Positions 46,612-55,158 of a DNA stretch of 64,000 nt are shown here, in pieces. Source of the DNA: Chryseobacterium sp. (GTDB lineage: Bacteria > Bacteroidota > Bacteroidia > Flavobacteriales > Weeksellaceae). Positions within the stretch are counted from its first letter, which is position 1. Every line of letters begins with the position of its first letter. The notes beneath the pieces are model-generated. The model was not told the DNA's origin and did not search any database. It saw only the letters and a program-made list of their open reading frames with translations. The DNA lies in NCBI GenBank assembly GCA_018260475.1, contig JAGLBA010000007.1, positions 37,397 to 101,396 on the forward strand. Reading direction: 5' to 3'. The position numbers and the translations under genes were made by a program.

Positions 46612-47223
46612 ATGGATTATCCTAGCAAAATACTGGCAAAGGCGGTGCAGGAGATTTCGGGACTGCCCGGAATCGGGAAAAAGTCTGCCCTTCGGCTTGC
46701 GCTTCACCTTTTGAAACAGCCGGAATCCCAAGCTATTGCGTTGGCAGATGCCCTGAAAAATTTGGTGACGGAAATAAAATACTGCAAGGAATGCCATAAT
46801 TTTTCCGATTTTGAGGTGTGCGATATTTGCTCATCCGAGAAGCGTAGCGACGCATTGCTTTGCGTAGTAGAGGATGTTCGGGATGTGATGGCGATTGAAA
46901 ACACAGGAAAATTTACAGGTAAATATTTGGTTTTAGGCGGCAAGATTTCGCCCATGGAAGGCATTGGTACGAACCAACTCAATATTTCCGGTATTGAAAG
47001 AAAACTAAATTCCGGGGCGGTTAAGGAACTGATTTTTGCGATGAGCGCCACCATGGAGGGCGATACCACAGCCTATTATATTTACAAAAAATTCCGGGAT
47101 TTTGGGGTGCAGTTTTCCAGCATCGCACGCGGTATCGCCGTGGGTGATGAACTGGAATATGCCGATGAAATTTCCTTGGGAAGATCGATCCAGAACCGTT
47201 TGCCATACGACGAAAAAATGTAA
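46612..47223 (+). CDS. recR: Recombination protein RecR
   Basis: A 203-residue protein of normal length. SGLPGIGKKSALRLALHLL is the helix-hairpin-helix, CKECHNFSDFEVCDIC the four-cysteine zinc site, and the Toprim domain begins at LCVVEDVRDVMAIE. RecR forms a clamp on DNA and works with RecF and RecO in gap repair. I use the ATG at 46612 because the -7 box lies between it and the more upstream start. Two glycosyltransferase genes follow at 3 bases and then with overlap, so it heads a mixed operon. Confidence 0.95.
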   Translation: MDYPSKILAKAVQEISGLPGIGKKSALRLALHLLKQPESQAIALADALKNLVTEIKYCKECHNFSDFEVCDICSSEKRSDALLCVVEDVRDVMAIENTGKFTGKYLVLGGKISPMEGIGTNQLNISGIERKLNSGAVKELIFAMSATMEGDTTAYYIYKKFRDFGVQFSSIARGIAVGDELEYADEISLGRSIQNRLPYDEKM

Positions 47224-47226
47224 ATT

Positions 47227-48021
47227 GTGGAGAAAATATCCGTCATCATACCTGTTTATAACGCCGAAAGCACGGTAAAAATCGCCTTGGATTCTGTTAA
47301 AAATCAAACTTATGGCGCGTTTGAAATTATTGTCATCAATGATGGTTCTACCGATGGCTCGGAAAGTATGATTTTAAATTACATTAAAGAAAATCCGACG
47401 CTAAATATTCTCTATATCAAACAAGAAAACGGCGGCGTATCCTCCGCGAGAAATGCCGGATTAAGAGCAGCAAGTGCCCCATACATAGCGCTTTTGGACG
47501 CAGATGATGAATGGCTACCACAGAAAACCGCGCGGCAGATGGAGGTTTTTATGAAAAATCCTTTAGTAGATTTATTAGGGACAGCGCGGAACGGCAACAA
47601 AATTCTCTGGCCTTATTTCGTGAAAGAAGATCGTCTTGCAGCGGTAACTTTTAGAAAATTACTGATTCGGAATGAATTGCAACCCTCTACGGTAATTTTT
47701 AGAAGAAAAATTCCTGTTAATACCGGATATTTTGATGATAATCAAAGATATGCGGAGGATATGAATTATTGGTTAAGAGCATCGGAAAAAAGTAGTCTTT
47801 ACATTCTTGAAAATAGTTTGATTGTCGCTGGCGGAGGCAAGCGCTCTTTCGGAGTATCAGGCTTATCGTCGAATTTATGGGCTATGCACCGTGGGTTTGT
47901 GAAAAATCTCAACGAAATGTTTCAAACCAAAAGAATCAATTTTTTTGAATATAAAATGCTGTTGCTTCTTTATAAATTAAAATTATTTTTTCTTCTACTA
48001 CGCAAGAAATTATCGGCATGA
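47227..48021 (+). CDS. Family 2 glycosyltransferase
   Basis: A 264-residue GT2 (GT-A fold) enzyme starting with a GTG, 3 bases after the recR stop. ISVIIPVYNAESTVKIALDSV is the nucleotide-sugar-binding start, VINDGSTDGS holds the first acidic motif, and LLDADDEW the DXD metal motif. No membrane helices are clear except a hydrophobic C-terminus (LLLLYKLKLFFLLL). It probably adds a sugar to a surface polysaccharide or lipid. Its 3' end overlaps the next glycosyltransferase by 4 bases. Confidence 0.88.
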   Translation: MEKISVIIPVYNAESTVKIALDSVKNQTYGAFEIIVINDGSTDGSESMILNYIKENPTLNILYIKQENGGVSSARNAGLRAASAPYIALLDADDEWLPQKTARQMEVFMKNPLVDLLGTARNGNKILWPYFVKEDRLAAVTFRKLLIRNELQPSTVIFRRKIPVNTGYFDDNQRYAEDMNYWLRASEKSSLYILENSLIVAGGGKRSFGVSGLSSNLWAMHRGFVKNLNEMFQTKRINFFEYKMLLLLYKLKLFFLLLRKKLSA

Positions 48022-48848
48022 AACTGAGTTATATTATTGTCAATTACAATGTCACCGAACTTTTGAGAAAGTGCATCGCATCCATTGAAACATATTCAAA
48101 AGGATTTGATTATGAGGTGGTTGTTATTGACAATCGTTCGACAGATATTTCTTGGAAAGTTTTAATAGATCAATTTCCGAGCGTGAAATTTTTGCCTAAT
48201 CCGATAAATGAAGGCTTCTCCAAAGCCAATAACCGCGCAGCCAAGATAGCAAAGGGGGAATATCTGTTTTTCTTAAATCCTGATACTGAAATTTTAGGAG
48301 ATTATGTTAAAGAATTGCTTGACTTTGCGGATACTCAGGAGAAATTTGGCTGTTTGGGTTTAAGAATGGAGGATGCGACCGGAAGATTTCTCCCTGAAAG
48401 CAAGCGCTCTATTCCGAATGTCGTGTCATCTTTTGAAAAATTATTTATTCAATTTAAAAACAATAAAAAGAAATCTTATTATCGCAATGATATTCCTGAA
48501 AATGCTGTATCTGAGGTAGAAATCATCACGGGAGCGAATCTATTAGTTAAACAGTCGGTTTATTGGGAAGTCGGCGGGTTTGATGAGCGGTATTTTATGT
48601 ACGGTGAGGATATTGATCTCTGTTTCAGTATTTTAAATGCTGGTTATCGTAATTTTTATTACGGAAAATACGCGCTCCTCCACTTGAAAGGGCAAAGTAC
48701 CGTGAAAGATGAGGAGTACTTGAAGCGTTTCTATGGTGCGATGCAGATTTTCATTGATAAATATTACAAAAAAGAAAAGCCCGTTCAGCATAAAATTCTT
48801 TCTGCAGGATTGCGATTGCGCAAACGCTTAGAACAATTTAAAAAATAA
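48018..48848 (+). CDS. Family 2 glycosyltransferase (rhamnosyltransferase-like)
   Basis: A 276-residue GT2 enzyme of the WbbL/rhamnosyltransferase-like group. LSYIIVNYNVTELLRKCIASI, VVVIDNRSTDIS and FFLNPDTEIL carry the nucleotide and DXD-type metal motifs (here NPDTE); GGFDERYFMYGEDIDLCFSI is the acceptor and catalytic-loop signature. It overlaps the preceding glycosyltransferase by 4 bases, so the two act in the same pathway, probably cell-surface polysaccharide assembly. Donor and acceptor are unknown. An imperfect hairpin follows the stop. Confidence 0.88.
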   Translation: MKLSYIIVNYNVTELLRKCIASIETYSKGFDYEVVVIDNRSTDISWKVLIDQFPSVKFLPNPINEGFSKANNRAAKIAKGEYLFFLNPDTEILGDYVKELLDFADTQEKFGCLGLRMEDATGRFLPESKRSIPNVVSSFEKLFIQFKNNKKKSYYRNDIPENAVSEVEIITGANLLVKQSVYWEVGGFDERYFMYGEDIDLCFSILNAGYRNFYYGKYALLHLKGQSTVKDEEYLKRFYGAMQIFIDKYYKKEKPVQHKILSAGLRLRKRLEQFKK

Positions 48849-48849
48849 A

Positions 48850-48885
48850 ATCGACTTCCTTTTTCAGAAAGCCGATTTATATTTC
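48850..48885. terminator. Probable bidirectional terminator between the glycosyltransferase and secG genes
   Basis: AAATCG..CTT (from about 48847) pairs imperfectly with AAG.CGATTT (to about 48878), with one A-C mismatch, and T-rich sequence on both sides. The flanking genes are convergent. Confidence 0.5.
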
Positions 48886-48900
48886 CATTAAAATTAATGA

Positions 48901-49251
48901 CTATTTTGTCGGTGCTACCGGAGCGGTTATTGGTGCTGTGGTAGGTGTTGTTTGCACAGGCGTTCGTCTTGCCGGCGCCGTTTTTTGTACCGGAACGGCT
49001 TGTGTTGGAACAGTTGGTTTAGCAGTCATCACCACACTAAGAATGATCAATCCGCAGATGGTACCCGCAAGTCCCCAAGTTGCTTTTTCCATGAAGTCGT
49101 TGGTACGCTGTACGCCGAATTGAGCACCAGATCCGCCTCCAAAAGTACTGGAAAGGCCGCCGCCTTTTGGATTTTGTGCCATCACGATGATGACTAAAAG
49201 TATGCAGGTAATCATGATCAAGACCATGAATAGGATAAATATTGTGCTCAT
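48901..49251 (-). CDS. secG: Preprotein translocase subunit SecG
   Basis: A 116-residue protein with two membrane helices (about 4-24 and 57-76) separated by the hallmark loop MAQNPKGGGLSSTFGGG. The C-terminal tail of about 35 residues is a Pro/Thr/Ala-rich linker (PTTAPITAPVAPTK) seen in Bacteroidota SecG. SecG assists protein export through SecYEG. A -7 box lies 22 bases upstream of the ATG, and it is monocistronic. Confidence 0.93.
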   Translation of the reverse strand: MSTIFILFMVLIMITCILLVIIVMAQNPKGGGLSSTFGGGSGAQFGVQRTNDFMEKATWGLAGTICGLIILSVVMTAKPTVPTQAVPVQKTAPARRTPVQTTPTTAPITAPVAPTK

Positions 49252-49273
49252 TACTAATTCAGAATTTAAGTTG

Positions 49274-49281
49274 CAAATATA
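49274..49281 (-). promoter_or_regulatory. -7 box TATATTTG of secG
   Basis: Minus-strand TATATTTG, an exact TAnnTTTG match, 22 bases before the secG ATG. Confidence 0.5.
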
Positions 49282-49340
49282 ATTATTTTTCGTGAATTAT
49301 TTTAGCGAAATCAAAATACTTATTACGGCTATATCATTAT

Positions 49341-49370
49341 TTGAATTCTCTTTTTAAAAAACTAAATTTG
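49341..49370 (+). promoter_or_regulatory. Promoter of the PcrA/UvrD helicase gene
   Basis: TTG at 49341-49343 and TAAATTTG at 49363-49370 have a 19-base spacer, an excellent Bacteroidota promoter. The ATG is 24 bases downstream. Confidence 0.65.
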
Positions 49371-49393
49371 CTCTGCTAAATATTATTGAGAAG

Positions 49394-51730
49394 ATGGATT
49401 ATCTGAAAGGACTGAACGAACCCCAATACAATGCTGTAACCACTACCGAAGGTCCTCTGATGGTGCTTGCCGGCGCCGGTTCTGGGAAAACGCGCGTGCT
49501 TACCATGCGCATCGCACACCTGATTACGGAGGGGGTAGATCCTTTCAATATCCTTGCGCTCACCTTTACCAACAAAGCCGCGCGCGAAATGAAAGACCGT
49601 ATTGCAAAAGTGGTGGGGCAAAGCGAGGCACGCAGCATCTGGATGGGCACCTTTCACTCGGTTTTTGCGCGGATCCTGCGTAGCGAGGCTCACTATTTAG
49701 GCTTTCCTTCCAATTTTACGATTTACGACACACAAGATTCTTTGAATGTATTAAAGAAAGCTATTAAGGATTTGAACATCGATGCCGATGTTTATAAACC
49801 TAAAAAAGTGATGTCTCGGATTTCCAATTACAAAAATAACCTTATTACGGTAAAGGCTTACTACAACAACCCCGAACTGATGGAAGGCGATGAGAAGGCA
49901 AACATGAAGCACATGGGGGCGATTTACCAAAAATATGTGGAAACTTGCTTTCGGAATGGTGCTATGGATTTTGATGACTTATTGTTGAGAACCAATGAGT
50001 TATTAACAAGATTTCCGGAGGTTCTATCCAAATATCAGGACAAGTTTCGCTATATTTTGGTGGATGAGTACCAGGATACCAACCACTCGCAGTATTTGAT
50101 TGTGAAGGCTTTAGCATCAAAATTTGAAAACATTTGCGTGGTGGGAGATGATGCGCAGTCTATTTACTCTTTCCGGGGTGCCAATATTTACAATATCCTA
50201 AATTTCAAAAAAGATTACCCGGATGCCGTTACGGTTTCTTTGGAACAAAATTACCGCTCTACCCAGAACATCGTAAATGCTGCTAATGTGGTCATTGGCA
50301 AAAACTTACAGCAGTTCAAGAAGAATGTGTTTAGCGAAAATGAAGTCGGTGAAAAGATAAAAATTTACCGCGCGCTTTCCGATGCCGATGAGGCCAATTT
50401 CGTGGCAGGAAACATCTGGGAACTGCACAATTCCCAACAGATGCACTTTAATGATTTTGCAATTCTCTACCGCACCAATTCCCAAACGAGGGCGTTTGAA
50501 GATGCCTTGCGACGCAAAAACATTCCATATCGTGTGTTTGGCGGATTATCTTTTTACCAAAGAAAAGAGGTGAAAGATTTGGTGGCGTATCTTCGGCTTT
50601 TGGTAAATGAAAATGATTCCGAAGCACTGATGAGGGTGGTGAATTTCCCGGCGCGGGGCATCGGCGATACCACGCAAAATAAACTCATCGTCTTTGCTGA
50701 TTCCCAAGGGCTGCCGGTGGCGAAAATCCTTGAAAATATAGGTAAGTATGCGCCGCAGCTAGGTTTAAATAATGGTGTGCTTACCAAACTCGCAGATTTT
50801 TGGTCTATGATAATGGCCTTCCAGGTGATGCTTAAAACCGAAAACGCCTACACCGTGGCGATGGAGGTGGCCAAACGAAGCGGCCTGATCAAGATTCTAA
50901 AGGACGACCAGACGCCTGAAGGCATCTCCCGTGTGGAGAATGTCCAGGAACTTATGAACTCCATGCAAGGGTTTATTGATGAGCAACAGCAGTTGGAAGA
51001 TGGCGATACCTCGCTGTCTAATTTCCTCGAAAATATTGCGCTTTCTACCGACCACGACAATAGCGATAAGAACGGCGGCGATAAAGTTTCGCTGATGACG
51101 ATCCACCTTTCCAAAGGTTTGGAGTTTCCCGTGGTGCATTTGGTTGGGCTGGAGGAGAACCTATTCCCAAGTTTTATGAGCAGCTCCACCCGCGAGGAAC
51201 TGGAGGAGGAGCGCCGCCTATTTTATGTGGCACTCACACGGGCAGAAAAGCAGGCGTTTTTCACTTATGCGGTGTCCAGATTTCAATGGGGAAAAATTAC
51301 CGATGCCGAGCCGAGCCGATTTTTGAGCGAGGTGGATCCGGAATATCTGGAACTCATCAACCCGGCGATAGAAAGTCGTTTTGTGAATCATTCCGGCTTG
51401 AAATCCAATATTTTTGATGATGGACCGGCAGAACCGAGAAGTTTTAACAAAATCCAGCCGAAACGGAAATTAGGTGTAAACGAAATACCTCAACCTCAAC
51501 CTCAACCTCAGAACCTAAAACCGATTGCTACGGCAAAAATCATCAATCCTAGTGGGGCGTCTTCGGAAAATATACAGGTGGGGGACAAGGTGCGCCACGA
51601 CCGCTTCGGTGTGGGCGAGGTGGTGTTCCTGGATGGGACGGATTCCGAAAACATAAAGGCCAAAGTGAAATTCCAGCATGAGGGCGAGAAAAACTTGATC
51701 TTGAAATTCGCTAAACTGACGAAGATTTAG
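49394..51730 (+). CDS. pcrA: ATP-dependent DNA helicase of the UvrD/PcrA/Rep family
   Basis: A 778-residue superfamily 1A helicase. LAGAGSGKTRVL is Walker A (about 28-38), TFTNKAAREMKDRI motif Ia, VDEYQDTNHSQ Walker B, VGDDAQSIYSFRGA motif III, LEQNYRSTQNI motif IV, TIHLSKGLEF motif V and EERRLFYVALTRAEK motif VI. Family members unwind DNA 3' to 5' in repair and clear RecA or replication roadblocks. The C-terminal tail contains a Gln-Pro run (from a CCTCAA hexanucleotide repeat near 51489-51506) followed by a Tudor-like domain (VGDKVRHDRFGVGEVVFLDG), typical of PcrA. It is followed by a GC-rich B element. Confidence 0.93.
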   Translation: MDYLKGLNEPQYNAVTTTEGPLMVLAGAGSGKTRVLTMRIAHLITEGVDPFNILALTFTNKAAREMKDRIAKVVGQSEARSIWMGTFHSVFARILRSEAHYLGFPSNFTIYDTQDSLNVLKKAIKDLNIDADVYKPKKVMSRISNYKNNLITVKAYYNNPELMEGDEKANMKHMGAIYQKYVETCFRNGAMDFDDLLLRTNELLTRFPEVLSKYQDKFRYILVDEYQDTNHSQYLIVKALASKFENICVVGDDAQSIYSFRGANIYNILNFKKDYPDAVTVSLEQNYRSTQNIVNAANVVIGKNLQQFKKNVFSENEVGEKIKIYRALSDADEANFVAGNIWELHNSQQMHFNDFAILYRTNSQTRAFEDALRRKNIPYRVFGGLSFYQRKEVKDLVAYLRLLVNENDSEALMRVVNFPARGIGDTTQNKLIVFADSQGLPVAKILENIGKYAPQLGLNNGVLTKLADFWSMIMAFQVMLKTENAYTVAMEVAKRSGLIKILKDDQTPEGISRVENVQELMNSMQGFIDEQQQLEDGDTSLSNFLENIALSTDHDNSDKNGGDKVSLMTIHLSKGLEFPVVHLVGLEENLFPSFMSSSTREELEEERRLFYVALTRAEKQAFFTYAVSRFQWGKITDAEPSRFLSEVDPEYLELINPAIESRFVNHSGLKSNIFDDGPAEPRSFNKIQPKRKLGVNEIPQPQPQPQNLKPIATAKIINPSGASSENIQVGDKVRHDRFGVGEVVFLDGTDSENIKAKVKFQHEGEKNLILKFAKLTKI

Positions 51731-51743
51731 CATCCCCGTTCTA

Positions 51744-51870
51744 ACGGCGAATCCCGCGCGGCCGGGATAGGAGCGGCATCCTTTTTTGGGGACGGGGCGC
51801 CGCCGACCGAAGGGAGGCGGCGAATCGTGCCTGAAAAAGATATAGCGGATAGCCCGATAAGCCGCCCAAA
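51744..51870 (-). repeat. GC-rich interspersed element, family B copy 2
   Basis: On the minus strand it begins ATTTGGGCGGCTTATCGGG, then CTATCCGCTATATCTTTTTC, a core with CGCCGCC...GGCGGCG arms, GGATGCCGCTCCTATCCCGG and CCGCGCGGGATTCGCCGTTAG at the end. The two ends match copy 1 (26199-26324). It lies between the helicase gene and mnmE, antisense to both. Confidence 0.75.
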
Positions 51871-51893
51871 TAAAATCCATTAAATTATTGATT

Positions 51894-53354
51894 ATGAATA
51901 ACGATACTATTTGTGCATTGGCTACGGCGAACGGCATGGGCGCGATCGGCATTATACGCGTTTCCGGCAAGGATGCTTTTGAAATTGTAAGTAAGGTTTT
52001 TGATGGAAAAGACCTCACGAAAGCGGCATCGCATACGGTACATTATGGATTTGTTTTTGAGGACCAAGAGCCAGGAGCCGAGAGCCAAGGTGCGGGGAAC
52101 GGGATGCTGGGTGCGTCCCCACGACCGACTAGCATACGACAACCTATTGACGAGGTGATGGTGACTGTTTTTCGGGCACCAAAGACTTTCACGACGGAAG
52201 ATTCTGTGGAGATTTCGTTCCACGGATCGCCGCATATTGCTAAGAAAATATTGGAGGTTTTGATAAAAAATGGTGCAAGGATGGCCAAAGCCGGCGAGTT
52301 TACTATGCGCGCCTTTATGAACGGGAGAATAGACCTTGCACAGGCGGAATCTGTGGCCGACCTTATCGCCGCGGAAAACGAGGTCTCGAGAAAAGTGGCG
52401 CTGAACCAATTGAAAGGCGGGATTTCCAGCGAAATTTCTGTTTTGAGGAATGATTTGTTGAATTTCACTTCGCTGATTGAACTTGAATTGGATTTTGCAG
52501 AAGAAGATGTGGAATTTGCTGATAGAAAGGCACTTGTGGCGCTGATTGAAAATTTGAAATCTAAAATCCAAAATTTATTGGAAAGTTTCCGATATGGTAA
52601 TGCGGTTAAAAATGGTGTAAATGTAGCGATTGTCGGCAAACCGAATGCCGGGAAATCTACACTTCTGAACGCTCTGCTAAAGGAGGACCGCGCCATAGTT
52701 TCGGATATTGCCGGGACCACGCGCGACACGATCGAGGAGGTATTGCACATCAAAGGCCATGCGTTTCGGTTTATAGATACGGCCGGACTGCGGGAAACTG
52801 CCGATGAAATCGAGAGAATCGGGGTGGAGAAAGCGCATGAGAAAATTGCCGCCGCACAGATTCTGCTTTATCTGTTTGACCAACAAGATTCTACCGCCGA
52901 GGAGGTGATTGATTTTGTGAAAAAAGTTTGGCGCAAGGATTTGAAAATTATACTGCTTCAAAATAAAATCGATCTTACGAAAAATGGGGAATCTGTGTAT
53001 TTTGATGCCGTAAAATCGGCTTTGCTGCCGGATTATTCTACTATTTATTTGGGAATTTCTGCGAAAGATAAAACCAATATCGAAATTCTAAAAAACGAAC
53101 TTTCGGAATACATTGAATCGTTAAAATCAGAGGAAAGCAGCGTAGTCATTACCAACCAGCGCCATTATGAAGCGCTCCAAAAATCTTTGGAGTCTGTGAA
53201 TGCAGTAGAGTCGGCCGTCTCACAAAACATTCACACAGAACTATTGGCGTACGAACTCCGCAATGCGTTGGAACATCTCGGCGAAATATCTGGGGAATTT
53301 ACAAATGATGAAGTGCTGGGAAATATTTTTAGTAAGTTTTGTATCGGGAAGTAA
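51894..53354 (+). CDS. mnmE: tRNA uridine-5-carboxymethylaminomethyl modification GTPase
   Basis: A 486-residue MnmE. The N-terminal folate-binding domain (NNDTICALATANGMGAIGIIRVSG) is followed by helices around the GTPase domain: G1 GKPNAGKST, G2 TTRDT, G3 DTAGLRET, G4 NKID. The C-terminus FCIGK holds the essential Cys. With MnmG it installs the cmnm5 group at tRNA U34. Between YGFVFE and PIDEVMVTVF (52057-52145) there is an extra Gly/Pro/Ser-rich stretch of about 28 residues with no counterpart in usual MnmE. The true start is the ATG at 51894; a TTG lies two codons before. The 3' end borders a decayed island. Confidence 0.93.
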   Translation: MNNDTICALATANGMGAIGIIRVSGKDAFEIVSKVFDGKDLTKAASHTVHYGFVFEDQEPGAESQGAGNGMLGASPRPTSIRQPIDEVMVTVFRAPKTFTTEDSVEISFHGSPHIAKKILEVLIKNGARMAKAGEFTMRAFMNGRIDLAQAESVADLIAAENEVSRKVALNQLKGGISSEISVLRNDLLNFTSLIELELDFAEEDVEFADRKALVALIENLKSKIQNLLESFRYGNAVKNGVNVAIVGKPNAGKSTLLNALLKEDRAIVSDIAGTTRDTIEEVLHIKGHAFRFIDTAGLRETADEIERIGVEKAHEKIAAAQILLYLFDQQDSTAEEVIDFVKKVWRKDLKIILLQNKIDLTKNGESVYFDAVKSALLPDYSTIYLGISAKDKTNIEILKNELSEYIESLKSEESSVVITNQRHYEALQKSLESVNAVESAVSQNIHTELLAYELRNALEHLGEISGEFTNDEVLGNIFSKFCIGK

Positions 53355-53666
53355 ATTGGTTTTCTTTAGTTTACTTTTCTTTCATGTATCTGCTGTTCAA
53401 CTACTTAATATAATTTTAATTTCTCGTATTGAATCCTGTAGTAAGAGCGTCCGCAAAAAGTGTACTGAATTCGACACGAACTAAGCTAGTGCTTTTAGGA
53501 AAATGGCAAAACAGAGTAAGTACTTCGCTTACGAAGAGACTACAGATTTTAATCTGGTTATAAAGTTCTGTTCTGAAGAATAATGGTCTGAGAAACTAGG
53601 TAAGAAATATAATTTTAACCGTCCTATTGGCGGTTTTGGTTTTCATATTTGTGAAAAATATTTCTT
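53355..53666. other. Junk between mnmE and the decayed patch, possible insertion-sequence debris
   Basis: No intact gene. From 53461 a stretch begins TGTACTGAATTCGACACG, and 53503-53583 encodes MAKQSKYFAYEET...KFCSEE before a stop, continuing in frame as WSEKLGKKYNFN. This resembles the left end and the N-terminus of an IS150-type (IS3 family) orfA, but the match is too short to name. The hairpin at 53617-53635 looks like a transcription terminator. Confidence 0.3.
53617..53640 (+). terminator. Probable terminator downstream of mnmE
   Basis: AACCG-CC (53617-53624, T bulge) pairs with GGCGGTT (53629-53635) over the loop TATT, followed by TTGGTTTT. Confidence 0.5.
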
Positions 53667-53909
53667 ATGATAACATATAAATTACCAGTAAATAATCAGT
53701 TTTATATACTGGAAGATAGTTTCTTCTCAGAATATTCAAATCAGAGAATTAAAACATTTTTAGATAATGTAAAAATGTTTTCAGAAAAAGAAAATATTAT
53801 AGACTTTTTTGTAATTATATCAAATGCTATTAATGATAAAATAATGATTGATTTTCGTAAAAGCCTGAAGATTCAAAAGAAAATGCTATTTAGCAACCCA
53901 ATGAATTAA
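53667..53909 (+). CDS. Small hypothetical protein, possibly a gene fragment
   Basis: An 80-residue frame, MITYKLPVNNQFYILEDSFF..., rich in Asn, Ile, Lys and Phe, with low GC. The strand-helix character (ENIIDFFVIISNAINDKIMIDF) looks protein-like, but I recognise no family. Its neighbours are all broken genes, so it may be a fragment. No promoter is clear. Confidence 0.35.
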   Translation: MITYKLPVNNQFYILEDSFFSEYSNQRIKTFLDNVKMFSEKENIIDFFVIISNAINDKIMIDFRKSLKIQKKMLFSNPMN

Positions 53910-54000
53910 TACAAAAGAAATTATTTCTTATGCAATGCTTATGTAGTAATTTGGAAAATATTGAATTGATTAGATAAAATAAATTGTATAAAATAAACTA

Positions 54001-54692
54001 ATGGAGAACATAGAGAAAAAACTAGAAGAGAATTGGCAGAAATTTATAAACATAGGCGAATTCCCTATTCGCGATGGTATTATTAATTTTGAAAATTATA
54101 AAAATTCTACTGTAAAAATACTTTTAATACTAAAAGAAGGAAATGTTGATGAAAATGATAAACAGAAAAACCGCGATTTACGAAGTGAAATTTTGATGAC
54201 GGACATTTGCAAAATGCTTTGAGCATTCCAACATTCAGAAAAATAATTTATTCTGTCTATCAAATTTATCATCCTGAAACTGAATGGAGCGAAATACCTT
54301 TTGCTAATGAAAACGAAGCCTACGATGTCCTTAAAAGTATTGCCTATATCAATATTAATAAGCTTCCAGGGTCAAATATTTCAAGTGATGAGGAAATTGA
54401 AACAATTTTCATTAAAAATAAAGATGCTTTGTTAGAGCAGATTCAATTAATTAATCCAGAAGTAATTATCTGTGGTAATACTTTGAAATATATGCGGGAT
54501 GCACTGATGTAGATAGGCTGGAATACCACTATAGAAAATAAAGAATATATTGATGATAATACAGATGCCTATATTACAAAAGGTAAGGGAGTCATAATTA
54601 ATGCTTGGCATCCAGCATATTGGAAAGTTTCCGACAACAATTATACAAAAGGCATTTTTGATGCTTATAAGCTTTATCAAACAAATAAGTAA
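54001..54692 (+). pseudogene. Frameshifted gene, possibly uracil-DNA-glycosylase-like fold
   Basis: Three open pieces join into one protein of about 230 residues. Piece 1 (54001 to about 54191) reads MENIEKKLEENWQKFINIGE and VKILLILKEGNVDEN. A missing T in a TTTT run near 54191-54194 shifts the frame. Piece 2 continues FDDGHLQNALSIPTFRKIIYS and LINPEVIICGNTLKYMRD. An in-frame TAG at 54510-54512 interrupts it, and piece 3 ends with IINAWHPAYW and a stop at 54690-54692. The ILLILKE start motif, the PEVIICGNT strand and the late W-HPA motif recall UDG-superfamily proteins, but that is a weak guess. Confidence 0.6.
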
Positions 54693-54766
54693 GCTATTTT
54701 TTAAGCCTTTACTTTTTTATTAACAGCTCTGTTGTGGCGTTTTGAAAATTTATCTTTACCATAAAA

Positions 54767-54960
54767 ATGGCGAATATTATTAAAGTTGGCGATAAGGTAA
54801 TAAGAATATGTATAGAGAAGCGTAATAGATTATTGGTTTTTAAAAATGAAATTAGGAAGTATTATTTAATGGGAAAGATGTATTTGGTAATGAAATTCTT
54901 TATATCAATTCCATTGGAAATAAGATTATAGTTATTTCTAGTAAAGGATTTTTTGTATAA
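54767..54960 (+). pseudogene. Frameshifted small gene, unknown
   Basis: Frame one reads MANIIKVGDKVIRICIEKRNRLLVFKN; a second frame continues LFNGKDVFGNEILYINSIGNKIIVI up to a stop at 54958-54960. The two together would make a protein of about 65 residues. A near-consensus -7 box TATCTTTA lies at 54751-54758. No family recognised. Confidence 0.35.
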
Positions 54961-55158
54961 GATAATTTAAGTGAAACATAGGATAAGATTAATGGTCTTA
55001 AAGACTTTCAGTATAACATTCTTAATCTTTTTTCTGACAAATACCTCAAAATAAACTTATTTAACTTTTATATACAAGTGTTATTTTATTTTTATCTAGC
55101 TTATAAGTTGTTTATATTTGTCTTTCTTTAGTTTATAGCTAATAAAATCGAGTTATTT

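Noticed and set aside
53461-53613. Possible left end and orfA start of an IS150-type insertion sequence (MAKQSK...).
   Set aside because: The match is short, from memory of the family style only, and no right end or transposase core is visible.
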